DNA of 64,000 nt from Xaviernesmea oryzae (lineage in GTDB: Bacteria > Pseudomonadota > Alphaproteobacteria > Rhizobiales > Rhizobiaceae), in assembly GCF_900109605.1 (NCBI RefSeq), contig NZ_FOAM01000015.1:62001-126000 (forward strand), in the 5' to 3' direction. Of this stretch, positions 1 through 8,577 are shown in pieces. Numbering within the stretch: the first letter of the stretch is position 1; the number at the start of each line of letters is the position of its first letter. Made by a program: the position numbers and the translations under genes. The notes below the pieces were generated by a model. It did no database searches. It was given only the letters and a program-made list of their open reading frames with translations, and was not told the origin of the DNA.

Positions 1-6
1 CCATCC

Positions 7-618
7 ATGACTTTACAATTTTTTCTGACCGCGCTCGTGATTGTGCTTCTGCCAGGACCGGGCGTCGTCTATACGCTGGCGCTCGGGCTTCAGGGCGGTC
101 TGCGTGCTGGGCTGACTGCTGCCTTCGGTTGCATGCTCGGCATCCTGCCGCATATGGCTGCCGGCAGCCTTGGTCTGGCAGCCTTGCTGGCGGCAAGCGC
201 GCTCCTGTTTCATGCCGTGCAGATCGCCGGGGTGATTTATCTCTTGGTCATGGCCTGGCGGACATGGCATGACAAAGAGGCGCTGAGCGTGCAGTCGGCG
301 GAAACCGGCCTTGGCCCGGTGCGCATTGTCCTCACGGCCATTGGCCTCAATCTCTTCAATCCCAAACTCTCGTTGTTCTTTCTTGCCTTCCTGCCGCAAT
401 TCGTCGACTCGGCGGAAGCAAGGCCCCTGTTGCATCTGCTTTTGCTCGGCGGCGCCTTCATGGGCCTGACCTTTATTGTCTTCGCCGCCTATGGCACCTT
501 CGCGGCCACGGCGCGCGATCTTCTCACACGCCGACCGGGCTTTCTCATCTGGCTGAGGCGTAGCTTTGCGGTTGCCTTCGCGCTGATGGGCGTGCGTCTC
601 GCATTCGCGACACGGTGA
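7..618 (+). CDS. LysE/RhtB family amino-acid exporter
   Basis: A 203-residue inner-membrane protein of the LysE/RhtB superfamily, which exports amino acids or their derivatives. The N-terminus carries the family signature LLPGPGVVYTLALG (about residues 14-27), and about six hydrophobic segments fill the chain. The conserved NPK motif is seen at 'FNPKLSLFF' (about residues 117-125). Length matches the usual 200-210 residues. The substrate cannot be read from sequence. The gene begins six bases into the window, so its promoter and possible upstream partners are not visible. A second, divergent paralogue lies at 6278-6889. Confidence 0.88.
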   Translation: MTLQFFLTALVIVLLPGPGVVYTLALGLQGGLRAGLTAAFGCMLGILPHMAAGSLGLAALLAASALLFHAVQIAGVIYLLVMAWRTWHDKEALSVQSAETGLGPVRIVLTAIGLNLFNPKLSLFFLAFLPQFVDSAEARPLLHLLLLGGAFMGLTFIVFAAYGTFAATARDLLTRRPGFLIWLRRSFAVAFALMGVRLAFATR

Positions 619-909
619 AGCCGGGCTCGCGGTTTTCGGCATCGAACCGATTTCGAATTCATCCAATATGCAGTAGAGGAGGACGGCACGACTGTGCCTG
701 ACCGACGGCGCCGTCCGTACTGCCGCAGGAAGCGTAAGGTTGGAAACGATCGAAGGTCATCGTGCAGCAGATTGACTATGTCGCAGCATTATCGCGCGTT
801 TAAAGGCGCATGATGCTGTAAGCGGCGCATTGCCTTTCGCGAATCAAGGCAATGCGCCGTCGCCCGCCTCTTTCGACCCCGCCCAACAAGCCCCAGGAGT
901 CTGATCCCC
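619..909. other. Intergenic region with one strong hairpin
   Basis: There is no credible gene here. The only structure seen is the 14-bp inverted repeat at 823-859, listed separately. The rest shows no clear promoter or further repeat. Confidence 0.6.
823..859. repeat. Perfect 14-bp inverted repeat (hairpin) in front of the HAD gene
   Basis: The arms CGGCGCATTGCCTT (823-836) and AAGGCAATGCGCCG (846-859) are exact reverse complements around a 9-base loop. No run of T follows, so it is not a classical terminator. It lies 50 bases before the start of the downstream hydrolase gene, so it could be a leader-mRNA structure or the end of a short transcript. Confidence 0.7.
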
Positions 910-1590
910 GTGACCGATGCCCCCTCGCGCCCGCTCGCCGCGCGCAGCTATCGCGCCTTTCTGTTCGACATGGATGGTACGCTGATCAATTCCATTGCCG
1001 CCGCCGAGCGTGTCTGGAGCCGCTTTGCCGAGCGCAATGGGCTGGATGTCCAGGCGTTCCTGCCGACCATGCACGGCAAGCGCGGCATCGACACGATCTC
1101 CGAGCTGAACCTGCCTGGCGTCGATCCCGCCGCTGAGGCTGCACGGATCACGCAGGAAGAGATCGAGGATACGCAAGGTGTGGTGCCGATCCCCGGCGCC
1201 ATCGATTTTCTCAAGGGCCTGCCTGCCGACCGCTGGGCAATCGTCACCTCCTCGCCGCGCGCGCTGGCCTTTGCCCGTCTCAAGGCTGCCGGTGTCACGC
1301 CGCCCCTCACGCTGGTGACGGCCGAGGATGTCACCCAAGGCAAGCCGGCCCCGGATTGCTACAGGCTCGGGGCAGAACGGCTGGGTGTCGCTCCCGCCGA
1401 CTGCCTCGTCTTCGAAGATGTTCCGGCCGGGGTTCTGGCGGGCGAGCGTGCCGGCAGCGATGTCGTCGTCATCACCGCAACGCATGACCATCCTTTCGAG
1501 ACCAGCCATCCGGCCATTCCAGGCTATGTCGGCCTCTCGGTCGAGGTCGGCGCGGACGGCTTGCGCATCGTCGGTCAGCCGGCCGACTGA
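910..1590 (+). CDS. HAD superfamily hydrolase (phosphatase/phosphoglucomutase-like)
   Basis: A 226-residue haloacid-dehalogenase-type phosphohydrolase with all four core motifs. Motif I is FDMDGT with nucleophile and acid Asp20 and Asp22. Motif II is 'IVTSS', motif III is the Lys in 'GKPAPDCY', and motif IV is 'VFEDVPAGV'. A helical cap sits between motifs I and II, as in the beta-phosphoglucomutase/sugar-phosphatase subgroup, so a phosphosugar is the likely substrate (inference). The start is GTG at 910, preceded by AGGAG at 895-899. The gene is followed 88 bases later by otsB, another sugar-phosphate phosphatase, on the same strand. Confidence 0.85.
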   Translation: MTDAPSRPLAARSYRAFLFDMDGTLINSIAAAERVWSRFAERNGLDVQAFLPTMHGKRGIDTISELNLPGVDPAAEAARITQEEIEDTQGVVPIPGAIDFLKGLPADRWAIVTSSPRALAFARLKAAGVTPPLTLVTAEDVTQGKPAPDCYRLGAERLGVAPADCLVFEDVPAGVLAGERAGSDVVVITATHDHPFETSHPAIPGYVGLSVEVGADGLRIVGQPAD

Positions 1591-1678
1591 CGCATTGGCC
1601 CTGAGAGCGCCGCGCAGGATGTGCTAGGCGTGTCATCAAGGGGTTTTCTTCGGGCGGCTGCGGCCTAGATAAGGGCGC

Positions 1679-2482
1679 ATGCTGCCCGATGACGACATTC
1701 CCTTCCGCGATACGACCGGGTCCGACATGGTCAAGGACCCGCCGCTTTTCGCCGACCTGATCGCCCGGCCTGAGGCCTGGGCGCTGTTTCTCGATATTGA
1801 CGGCACGCTGCTCGACCTGGCTGAGACGCCGGAGGCGATCGTCGTGCCGCCGGATCTGCCCGATCTTCTTGCCAAGGCCTCTCGCCGGCTTGGCGGGGCA
1901 CTGGCGCTTGTCACCGGCCGCTCGCTCGATTTTGCCAGCGCGCTCTTTCCCGGCCTCACTCTGCCCATAGCCGGCCTGCATGGCGCCGAGCTGCGCTTGG
2001 CGGATGGCCGCCTGCAGCGCGCCGAAACCACGCCGGCGCTGGAGGCACTGAAGGGTCGGCTGAAGACCGAGGCGTCCGGGCTGCGAGGCGTGCTGATCGA
2101 GGACAAGGGCGCCGCCGTGGCCGCCCACTATCGCCAGGCGCCGGAACATCATCAGGCCGTGGAAAGGCTGATGGACGAGGCCGCCCGCACAATCGGCGGT
2201 GACTGGACGCTTCAGCGCGGCAAGATGGTGGTGGAGCTGCGTCCTGCCAGCGCCAGCAAGGGCCATGCCGTCTCCACCTTCCTGAAAACGCCGCCTTTTT
2301 CCGGGCGCAAGCCGCTGGCGATCGGCGACGACATCACCGACGAGGCAATGTTTCGTGTGGCCAAGTCGCTTGGCGGCAGGGCCATTCGTGTGGGTCAGCC
2401 GGTTGCCGACACCACGGCGGATAGCTGCATCGCCTCCGTTACGCTTCTGCGCAACGCCCTGCGCACGCTGGCCGATGCGTGA
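1679..2482 (+). CDS. otsB: Trehalose-6-phosphate phosphatase
   Basis: A 267-residue phosphatase that removes phosphate from trehalose 6-phosphate, the last step of trehalose synthesis. It belongs to the HAD superfamily. The catalytic motif 'FLDIDGTLLDL' contains Asp39 and Asp41. Later motifs 'LVTGRS', 'GLHGAELR' and 'IGDDITDEAMF' (Mg-binding acidic residues) are typical of OtsB. It is encoded just before otsA on the same strand, and the two form the OtsAB pathway for the osmo- and desiccation protectant trehalose. The start is uncertain: ATG 1679 has AAGGG very close to it, and an in-frame ATG at 1727 is possible. Either leaves the catalytic domain whole. Confidence 0.93.
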   Translation: MLPDDDIPFRDTTGSDMVKDPPLFADLIARPEAWALFLDIDGTLLDLAETPEAIVVPPDLPDLLAKASRRLGGALALVTGRSLDFASALFPGLTLPIAGLHGAELRLADGRLQRAETTPALEALKGRLKTEASGLRGVLIEDKGAAVAAHYRQAPEHHQAVERLMDEAARTIGGDWTLQRGKMVVELRPASASKGHAVSTFLKTPPFSGRKPLAIGDDITDEAMFRVAKSLGGRAIRVGQPVADTTADSCIASVTLLRNALRTLADA

Positions 2483-2501
2483 TTGGCGGTTCGGCCAGGC
2501 T

Positions 2502-2537
2502 GGCTTGAGACCATCGGACGGTTTTGGTTCTCAAGCC
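2502..2537. repeat. Inverted repeat between otsB and otsA
   Basis: GGCTTGAGACCA (2502-2513) pairs with TGGTTCTCAAGCC (2525-2537) apart from one bulged base. It lies just after the otsB stop, with no clear T run, so it may be a processing or attenuation hairpin between the two cistrons. Confidence 0.5.
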
Positions 2538-2650
2538 CCGACGATCATCGCCTGATCCTGCCGCCCCCGGCAGGGTCTTGAGAACAGACTGGAGTGCCCT
2601 TTGCCCGGGTTTGCTTGCGCAAGGCGCTCCCGAAGAAAGGATCATCCCGT

Positions 2651-4036
2651 ATGAGCCGTCTCGTCATCGTTTCCAATCGTGTTTCCATTCCCGAGCGCTC
2701 GGGTGCGGCCCCTGCCGGCGGGCTTGCCGTGGCGCTCCAGGCCGCGCTGGAAGAGCGCGGTGGCATCTGGATGGGCTGGTCTGGCAATTCGAGCGGCGAG
2801 GAGGAGCCGGGCCCGCTGGACCTGAAAGAGCGCGGCAAGATCACCTATGCGCTGACCGACCTGACCAAGACCGATGTCGAGGAATATTATCACGGCTTTG
2901 CCAACCGCGTGCTCTGGCCGATCTGCCATTATCGGCTCGATCTCGCGGAATATGGCCGCAAGGAAATGGCCGGCTATTTCCGCGTCAACCGCTTCTTCGC
3001 CCAGCGCCTGGCGCCGATGCTGGAAGAGGACGACATCATTTGGGTGCATGATTATCACCTCATCCCGCTGGCCGCCGAACTGCGCCAGATGGGGTTCAGG
3101 AACCGTATCGGCTTCTTCCTGCACATCCCCTGGCCGCCGGCCGACGTGCTCTTCGCCATGCCGGTGCATGAGGAGATCATGCGCGGCCTCTCCCATTATG
3201 ATGTGATCGGCTTCCAGACCGATCATGACCTGGAGAATTTCGCCGGCGGGCTGAAGCGCGAAGGCATCGGCGAGGCCCTGGGCGATGGCGTCTTTTCTTC
3301 CCATGGCCGCCGCTTCAAGGGCGCGGCCTATGGCATCGGCATCGAGACTGCGGCCTTCGCCAAATTCGCGCAGAAATCGGCCAGCCATTCCATGGTGAAG
3401 AAGGCACGTGAGAGCATCGAGGGGCGCGACCTGATCATCGGCGTCGATCGGCTGGATTATTCCAAGGGCATCACCCAGCGCATCGATGCCTTCGAGCGCT
3501 TCGTCCAAGACAATCCCGAGCAGCAGGGCAAGGTCACCTATCTGCAGATCACCCCGAAATCGCGCTCGGAAGTGCCGGAATATGAGGCGATGCAGCGCAC
3601 GGTGGCCGAGCAGGCCGGCCGCGTCAATGGCGCGCTCGGCCAGGTCGACTGGGTGCCGATCCGCTATATCAATCGCTCGATCTCACGCCCGATTCTTGCC
3701 GGCCTCTATCGCATGGCCAAGATCGGCCTGGTCACGCCCTTGCGCGATGGCATGAACTTGGTGGCCAAGGAATATGTGGCCGCGCAGGATCCGGAGGATC
3801 CCGGCGTGCTGGTGCTCTCACGCTTTGCTGGCGCCGCGCGCGAGCTTTCCGGCGCGCTGCTCGTCAATCCCTACGACATCGAAGGCACGGCCAATGCGAT
3901 CGCCCGCGGCCTTGCCATGCCCAGGGAAGAACGCCGTGCCCGTTGGCGCGGCATGATGGACTTCCTACTGGAGCACGATGTGACGCGCTGGTGCGACGAT
4001 TTCCTCAAGGATCTGGTGCCGGCTTCTCAAGCCTGA
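2651..4036 (+). CDS. otsA: Alpha,alpha-trehalose-phosphate synthase (UDP-forming)
   Basis: A 461-residue retaining glycosyltransferase (family GT20) that joins UDP-glucose and glucose 6-phosphate into trehalose 6-phosphate. Family landmarks include 'RLVIVSNRV' at the N-terminus, '[14 protein letters not shown]', 'FLHIPWP', '[11 protein letters not shown]' and the nucleotide-sugar site '[18 protein letters not shown]'. Length fits the family (about 460-480). The start ATG 2651 is chosen over upstream in-frame codons because the conserved N-terminus begins here and AAAGG lies at 2636-2640. It follows otsB by 168 bases, separated by a hairpin, and ends 22 bases from the convergent prfC. Confidence 0.96.
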   Translation: MSRLVIVSNRVSIPERSGAAPAGGLAVALQAALEERGGIWMGWSGNSSGEEEPGPLDLKERGKITYALTDLTKTDVEEYYHGFANRVLWPICHYRLDLAEYGRKEMAGYFRVNRFFAQRLAPMLEEDDIIWVHDYHLIPLAAELRQMGFRNRIGFFLHIPWPPADVLFAMPVHEEIMRGLSHYDVIGFQTDHDLENFAGGLKREGIGEALGDGVFSSHGRRFKGAAYGIGIETAAFAKFAQKSASHSMVKKARESIEGRDLIIGVDRLDYSKGITQRIDAFERFVQDNPEQQGKVTYLQITPKSRSEVPEYEAMQRTVAEQAGRVNGALGQVDWVPIRYINRSISRPILAGLYRMAKIGLVTPLRDGMNLVAKEYVAAQDPEDPGVLVLSRFAGAARELSGALLVNPYDIEGTANAIARGLAMPREERRARWRGMMDFLLEHDVTRWCDDFLKDLVPASQA

Positions 4037-4058
4037 AAGGCGTACGGCAAGCGCGATA

Positions 4059-5642
4059 TCACGCCGCCTTGGCGACGTGATATTCCTTGATGGCGGCCAT
4101 TTTGATCGCCGGATAGCGTTCGGACTCATAGCGCAGCGAGAAGCTGTCCTGCGCCAGGAAGACCGGGTCGCCGTCGAGATCGCGGGCGATGTCGCCGCGG
4201 CGGGCGGTGACGAATTTGTCGAGATCCTCAGGCTTGTCGGCCGAAATCCAGCGGCAGACGGAGAAGCGCGAGATTTCGAAGGAGACCGGCAGGCCATATT
4301 CGGCCGAGAGCCGCTCCTTCAAGACGTCGAGCTGCAGCGCACCGACCACGCCGACGATCGCCGGCGAGCCGTCTTCGGGCGAGAAGAGCTGGACCACGCC
4401 TTCCTCGGCCATCTGCTGCAGCGCTTCCTTCAGCTTCTTCGCCTTCATCGCATCCTCCAACCGCACGCGGCGCAGGATCTCGGGCGAGAAGTTCGGCACG
4501 CCCTGGAACACCAGCGCTTCGCCTTCGGTCAGCGTGTCGCCGATCCTGAGCGTTCCATGGTTGGGAATGCCGACCACGTCGCCAGCAAAAGCCGTATCGG
4601 CCAGTTGCCGTTGCGAGGCGAAGAAGAATTGCGGCGCGGTGAGGCCCAGCTGCTTGCCGGTGCGGGCAAGACGGGCCTTCATGCCGCGTTCCAGCTTGCC
4701 GGAGCAAATGCGGGCAAAGGCAATGCGGTCGCGGTGGTTGGGGTCCATATTGGCCTGGATCTTGAAGACAAAGGCCGTCATCTTCTCCTCGGCCGCATGC
4801 ACGGTGCGCACATCGGCCACCTGGTCGCGCGGCGGCGGGGCGAAATCGCCGAGCGCATTGATCAGGTCGCGCACGCCGAAATTCCTGAGTGCCGAGCCGA
4901 AGAACACCGGCGTCATATGCCCTTCGAGGAAGCTCTGGCGGTCGAAGGGTCGGCAGGCCTCGCGCGCCAGCTCCACCTCGTTGACGAAGTCGTCGCGCTC
5001 GTTTTCCGGCAGGCGGCTGGCCACTGCCTGGGGGCCATTGACCTTGGTGCCGACGATCTCGGTGTCCGAGCCGCGCACCGTGTTGTCAGCCAGATTGTAG
5101 GAGCCGCAAAAGGTCTTTGAGCGGCCGATCGGCCAAGTGACCGGGGCCGTGTCCAGCGCCAGCTTCTCTTCCACCTCGTCGAGGATCTCGAAGGGATCGC
5201 GGCTTTCGCGGTCCATCTTGTTGATGAAGGTGATGATCGGAATGTCGCGCATGCGGCAGACCTCGAACAGCTTCAGCGTGCGCGGCTCGATGCCCTTGGC
5301 GGCGTCGATCACCATGACGGCCGCATCCACCGCCGTCAGCGTGCGATAGGTGTCGTCGGCAAAGTCCTCGTGGCCGGGCGTGTCGAGAATGTTGAAGACA
5401 TTGCCGTCATATTCGAAGGTCATCACCGAGGTGACGACGGAGATGCCGCGCTCGCGCTCGATCTTCATCCAGTCGGAACGGGTCTGGATCCGGTCCTTCT
5501 TCGCTTTCACCTCGCCGGCGAGCTGGATGGCACCACCGAAGAGCAGCAGCTTTTCGGTGAGCGTGGTCTTCCCGGCGTCCGGGTGCGCGATGATCGCGAA
5601 GGTGCGGCGGCGGGAAACCGCCTCGGCAAGCGTTTCAGCCAT
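4059..5642 (-). CDS. prfC: Peptide chain release factor 3
   Basis: A 527-residue translational GTPase (RF3) that recycles RF1/RF2 from the ribosome after termination. The G-domain motifs are complete: 'AHPDAGKTTLTEKLL' (P-loop, about residues 20-34), 'DTPGHEDF', and 'NKMDRES'. EF-Tu-like domain II and the RF3 C-terminal domain follow ('FQGVPNFSPEILRRV', 'VGVVGALQLDVLKERL'). Length matches the usual 525-530. It is convergent with otsA and divergent from dut, with 98 bases between the two starts. Confidence 0.97.
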   Translation of the reverse strand: MAETLAEAVSRRRTFAIIAHPDAGKTTLTEKLLLFGGAIQLAGEVKAKKDRIQTRSDWMKIERERGISVVTSVMTFEYDGNVFNILDTPGHEDFADDTYRTLTAVDAAVMVIDAAKGIEPRTLKLFEVCRMRDIPIITFINKMDRESRDPFEILDEVEEKLALDTAPVTWPIGRSKTFCGSYNLADNTVRGSDTEIVGTKVNGPQAVASRLPENERDDFVNEVELAREACRPFDRQSFLEGHMTPVFFGSALRNFGVRDLINALGDFAPPPRDQVADVRTVHAAEEKMTAFVFKIQANMDPNHRDRIAFARICSGKLERGMKARLARTGKQLGLTAPQFFFASQRQLADTAFAGDVVGIPNHGTLRIGDTLTEGEALVFQGVPNFSPEILRRVRLEDAMKAKKLKEALQQMAEEGVVQLFSPEDGSPAIVGVVGALQLDVLKERLSAEYGLPVSFEISRFSVCRWISADKPEDLDKFVTARRGDIARDLDGDPVFLAQDSFSLRYESERYPAIKMAAIKEYHVAKAA

Positions 5643-5740
5643 GATGTGAAAATCCTTTGAGTTGGCGCGTATCTAGCGATTTGGCGGCCGATATGCAATT
5701 GACGAGGCTGATTGAGACGCGTGAGAAGGATGGTGACGGC

Positions 5741-6199
5741 ATGGGCGAGGTGCAGACGATCGGGCTTGTGCGGCTGCCGCATGCGGCTGGGCTTCCCCTT
5801 CCGGCCTATGAGACGGCGGGTGCCGCCGGTTTCGACCTGCGCGCGGCGGTGGAAGCGGATGCGCCTCTTGTGCTTGAGCCCATGGCCCGCGCTTTGGTGC
5901 CGACCGGCTTTGTCTTCGAGATCCCCTTAGGCTTCGAGGGCCAGGTGCGACCGCGCTCGGGCCTGGCCGCGCGCCATGGCATCACCTGCCTCAATACGCC
6001 CGGCACGGTCGACAGCGATTATCGCGGCGAGGTCAAGGTGATCCTGATCAATCTCGGAGCGGAGCCCTTCACCATCGAGCGCGGCATGCGCATCGCCCAG
6101 ATGGTGATCGCACCGTCGCCGCAGGCGCAGCTGGAAGAGCGGGCGCAGGCCGGCGAGACCGCGCGCGGCAAGGGCGGCTTCGGCTCGACCGGGGTCTGA
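5741..6199 (+). CDS. dut: Deoxyuridine 5'-triphosphate nucleotidohydrolase (dUTPase)
   Basis: A 152-residue trimeric dUTPase that hydrolyses dUTP to dUMP and pyrophosphate, limiting uracil in DNA and feeding dTMP synthesis. The five motifs are visible: 'AGFDLRAA', '[10 protein letters not shown]', '[19 protein letters not shown]', 'RIAQMVI', and the C-terminal 'GKGGFGSTG'. The start ATG 5741 is chosen because AAGGA lies at 5726-5730 and the length then fits the family; upstream in-frame codons add unrelated sequence. It overlaps no neighbour. Confidence 0.96.
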   Translation: MGEVQTIGLVRLPHAAGLPLPAYETAGAAGFDLRAAVEADAPLVLEPMARALVPTGFVFEIPLGFEGQVRPRSGLAARHGITCLNTPGTVDSDYRGEVKVILINLGAEPFTIERGMRIAQMVIAPSPQAQLEERAQAGETARGKGGFGSTGV

Positions 6200-6277
6200 G
6201 GCGCAAGCCGCGCTTGAAGCCAATGCCATCGAGGTCTAATGAAAGGCCCCTGATGAAGGGCAAGGGGGGATGATCCG

Positions 6278-6889
6278 ATGAGCCTGACCAGTCTGATTGC
6301 CTATGCCGGCGCGCTGTTCATCGCCGCCGTTATTCCCGGCCCCGGCATCACCGCCATCGTGGCGCGCGCGCTCGGTTCCGGCTTCCGCCCAACCTTCTTC
6401 ATGGGTCTCGGCCTGATCCTCGGCGATCTCACCTATCTGACGGCCGTCGTGCTCGGCCTTGCTTATGTCGCGCAGGACTTCGCCACGCCCTTCCTGATCA
6501 TCAAATTCCTCGGCGTGCTCTATCTGCTCTATATCGCCTGGAAGCTCTGGACCGTCGGTCTGATCAGCCAGACGATCGAAGCCGAGCGCGTGCCGCATGT
6601 GGGCCTGTCCTTCCTCTCCGGCCTGCTGGTGACGCTCGGCAATCCCAAGACCATGCTGTTCTATGTCGCGCTGGCGCCGACCCTGATTTCGCTGCGCGAC
6701 GTGACCTTGAGCGATTATCTGACCCTGGTCGCGATCACCGCCGCCGTTCTGCTCGTGGTCCTCTTGCCTTATATCCTGCTCGCCTCGCGCGCCCGGCTGC
6801 TTCTGAAAAAGCCGCGCGCCCTGCAGCGGCTGAACCGCTCCGCCGCCGGGATCCTTGCCGGAACGGCCGCTTACATCGCGGCGCGGTGA
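6278..6889 (+). CDS. LysE/RhtB family amino-acid exporter (second copy)
   Basis: A 203-residue inner-membrane exporter of the LysE/RhtB superfamily. The signature 'VIPGPGITAIVARALG' is near the N-terminus, with about six membrane segments, and 'LGNPKTMLFYVAL' is the conserved NPK region. It is the same length as the protein encoded at 7-618 but differs in most positions, so the two are paralogues rather than a recent duplication. The substrate is unknown. It stands alone, 78 bases after dut and about 150 bases before cysK. Confidence 0.87.
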   Translation: MSLTSLIAYAGALFIAAVIPGPGITAIVARALGSGFRPTFFMGLGLILGDLTYLTAVVLGLAYVAQDFATPFLIIKFLGVLYLLYIAWKLWTVGLISQTIEAERVPHVGLSFLSGLLVTLGNPKTMLFYVALAPTLISLRDVTLSDYLTLVAITAAVLLVVLLPYILLASRARLLLKKPRALQRLNRSAAGILAGTAAYIAAR

Positions 6890-7043
6890 GCAGCGGCCGT
6901 CTGAACCGAGAAATGCGCTTGCGCGCAAACTCCTGCAATCGATCGATTTTTCTCCTGACGGCCAACGCATGGGCAGCTGTCGACTGGCCTGGATCGGAGC
7001 CAGGGCGTAGGGTTACGATCAGATACATCACAGGAAGACGATC

Positions 7044-8033
7044 ATGTCCGACATCACCCGCCAGCAGGCCCAGGACCGTAAACCCGGTCGCGGGCGCATC
7101 TACAATTCGATCACCGAGACGATCGGCGACACGCCCTTGGTGCGGCTCGACAAGCTGGCGAAGGCGCATGATGTCGGGGCGACGCTGCTCGCCAAGCTCG
7201 AATTCTTCAATCCGATCGCTTCGGTCAAGGACCGGATTGGCGTTGCCATGATCGAGGCCTTGGAAGCGGATGGGCGCATCGCGCCGGATCGCACCACGCT
7301 GATCGAGCCGACCTCGGGCAATACCGGCATTGCGCTTGCCTTCGTCGCCGCCGCCAAGGGCTATCGCCTGATCCTCACCATGCCCGAGACCATGTCGGTC
7401 GAGCGGCGCAAGATGCTGGCGCTGCTTGGCGCCGAGCTGGTGCTGACCGAAGGGCCCAAGGGCATGAAGGGGGCGATTGCCAAGGCCGAGGAGCTGGTGG
7501 CGAGCATTCCCGATGCGATCATCCCGCAGCAGTTCGAAAACCCCGCCAATCCCGAGATCCACCGGCGCACCACGGCCGAGGAGATCTGGAACGACACGGA
7601 GGGCGCGGTCGATATTCTGGTCTCGGGCATCGGCACCGGCGGCACGATCACCGGCAGCGGTCAGGTGTTGAAAGCCCGCAAGCCGTCTATCCGCGTCGTC
7701 GCCGTCGAGCCTGCCGAATCGCCTGTCCTATCGGGCGGCACGCCCGGCCCGCACAAGATCCAGGGCATCGGCGCTGGCTTTGCGCCGGCCATTCTCGATA
7801 CCGGCATCTATGACGAGGTCCTCACCATCGCGAGCCAGGATGCCATCGAGACGGCCCGCCACGTGGCGCGGCTCGAAGGCGTGCCTGTCGGCATCTCCTC
7901 CGGCGCGGCGTTGTCCGCCGCCATCAAGGTGGGTCAGCGGCCGGAGAATGCCGGCAAGACCATCGTCGTGATCATTCCCTCCTTCGCCGAGCGTTATCTG
8001 TCGACGGCGCTGTTCGATGGACTGGGCGGCTAA
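7044..8033 (+). CDS. cysK: Cysteine synthase A (O-acetylserine sulfhydrylase)
   Basis: A 329-residue pyridoxal-phosphate enzyme (fold type II) that makes cysteine from O-acetylserine and sulfide. The PLP lysine is Lys62 in '[11 protein letters not shown]'. The substrate/phosphate loop is '[13 protein letters not shown]', the PLP-phosphate loop is '[11 protein letters not shown]', and 'GISSGAAL' lies near the C-terminus. '[11 protein letters not shown]' is typical of CysK. The start ATG has GGAAG eight bases upstream. The 154-base leader contains two 10-bp palindromes, TTGCGCGCAA (6919-6928) and ATCGATCGAT just after it. These are possible regulator sites but match nothing I can name. Confidence 0.95.
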   Translation: MSDITRQQAQDRKPGRGRIYNSITETIGDTPLVRLDKLAKAHDVGATLLAKLEFFNPIASVKDRIGVAMIEALEADGRIAPDRTTLIEPTSGNTGIALAFVAAAKGYRLILTMPETMSVERRKMLALLGAELVLTEGPKGMKGAIAKAEELVASIPDAIIPQQFENPANPEIHRRTTAEEIWNDTEGAVDILVSGIGTGGTITGSGQVLKARKPSIRVVAVEPAESPVLSGGTPGPHKIQGIGAGFAPAILDTGIYDEVLTIASQDAIETARHVARLEGVPVGISSGAALSAAIKVGQRPENAGKTIVVIIPSFAERYLSTALFDGLGG

Positions 8034-8109
8034 GCCATCCTTTTTCGAGCCTCGTGCTTTGATCCATCTGGGCCGGCTTATCGAGATAGCCTGAGCAAGG
8101 AAGCTGACG

Positions 8110-8502
8110 ATGCTGCATCATGTCTCGCTTGGCGTTCGCGACGTGTCTCGCGCGAGCGCCTTCTACGATGCTGTGCTGGTGCCGCTGGGCTATGTGCGGG
8201 TCTGGTCGGATCTGCGTCCGGGTGAGGAAGGGCAGGCTGTCGGTTATGGTTTGGCCGGTGGGGGTGACCGGCTCGCACTGAAGCAGAGCGACGATGCGCA
8301 TCCGCCAGGTGCCGGCTTTCATCTGGCCTTCGCCGCGCCGGACCGCAAGGCTGTCGACGCCTTTCATGCATCGGCGCTGGCTGCCGGCGGTCAGGACAAT
8401 GGCGCGCCGGGACTGCGCCCGCATTATGGTCCCAGCTATTATGCTGCTTTCGTGATCGACCCTGATGGTTACAGGCTCGAAGCGGTCTGCAAAACGCGAT
8501 GA
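8110..8502 (+). CDS. VOC family protein (glyoxalase/bleomycin-resistance fold)
   Basis: A 130-residue protein of the vicinal-oxygen-chelate superfamily. It starts with 'MLHHVSLGVRDVSRASAFYDAVLVPLGY', whose early His is a usual metal ligand, and ends with 'YYAAFVIDPDGYRLEAV', where the Glu is the usual last ligand. It is one compact beta-alpha-beta-beta-beta module of normal size. Members include glyoxalase I, dioxygenases and antibiotic-binding proteins, and the sequence does not decide which. It is convergent with comM. Confidence 0.85.
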   Translation: MLHHVSLGVRDVSRASAFYDAVLVPLGYVRVWSDLRPGEEGQAVGYGLAGGGDRLALKQSDDAHPPGAGFHLAFAAPDRKAVDAFHASALAAGGQDNGAPGLRPHYGPSYYAAFVIDPDGYRLEAVCKTR

Positions 8503-8577
8503 CGCGTCTCGGACGCTGATGTCACGCGTGGCAAACCGCTCCGGTTGCGCAGCCTTTCCCTTGAAGCAGGCCCATCA

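Noticed and set aside
6278-6889. Recent duplication of the LysE-type exporter at 7-618
   Set aside because: The two proteins have the same length but differ throughout outside the family signature, so they are old paralogues.
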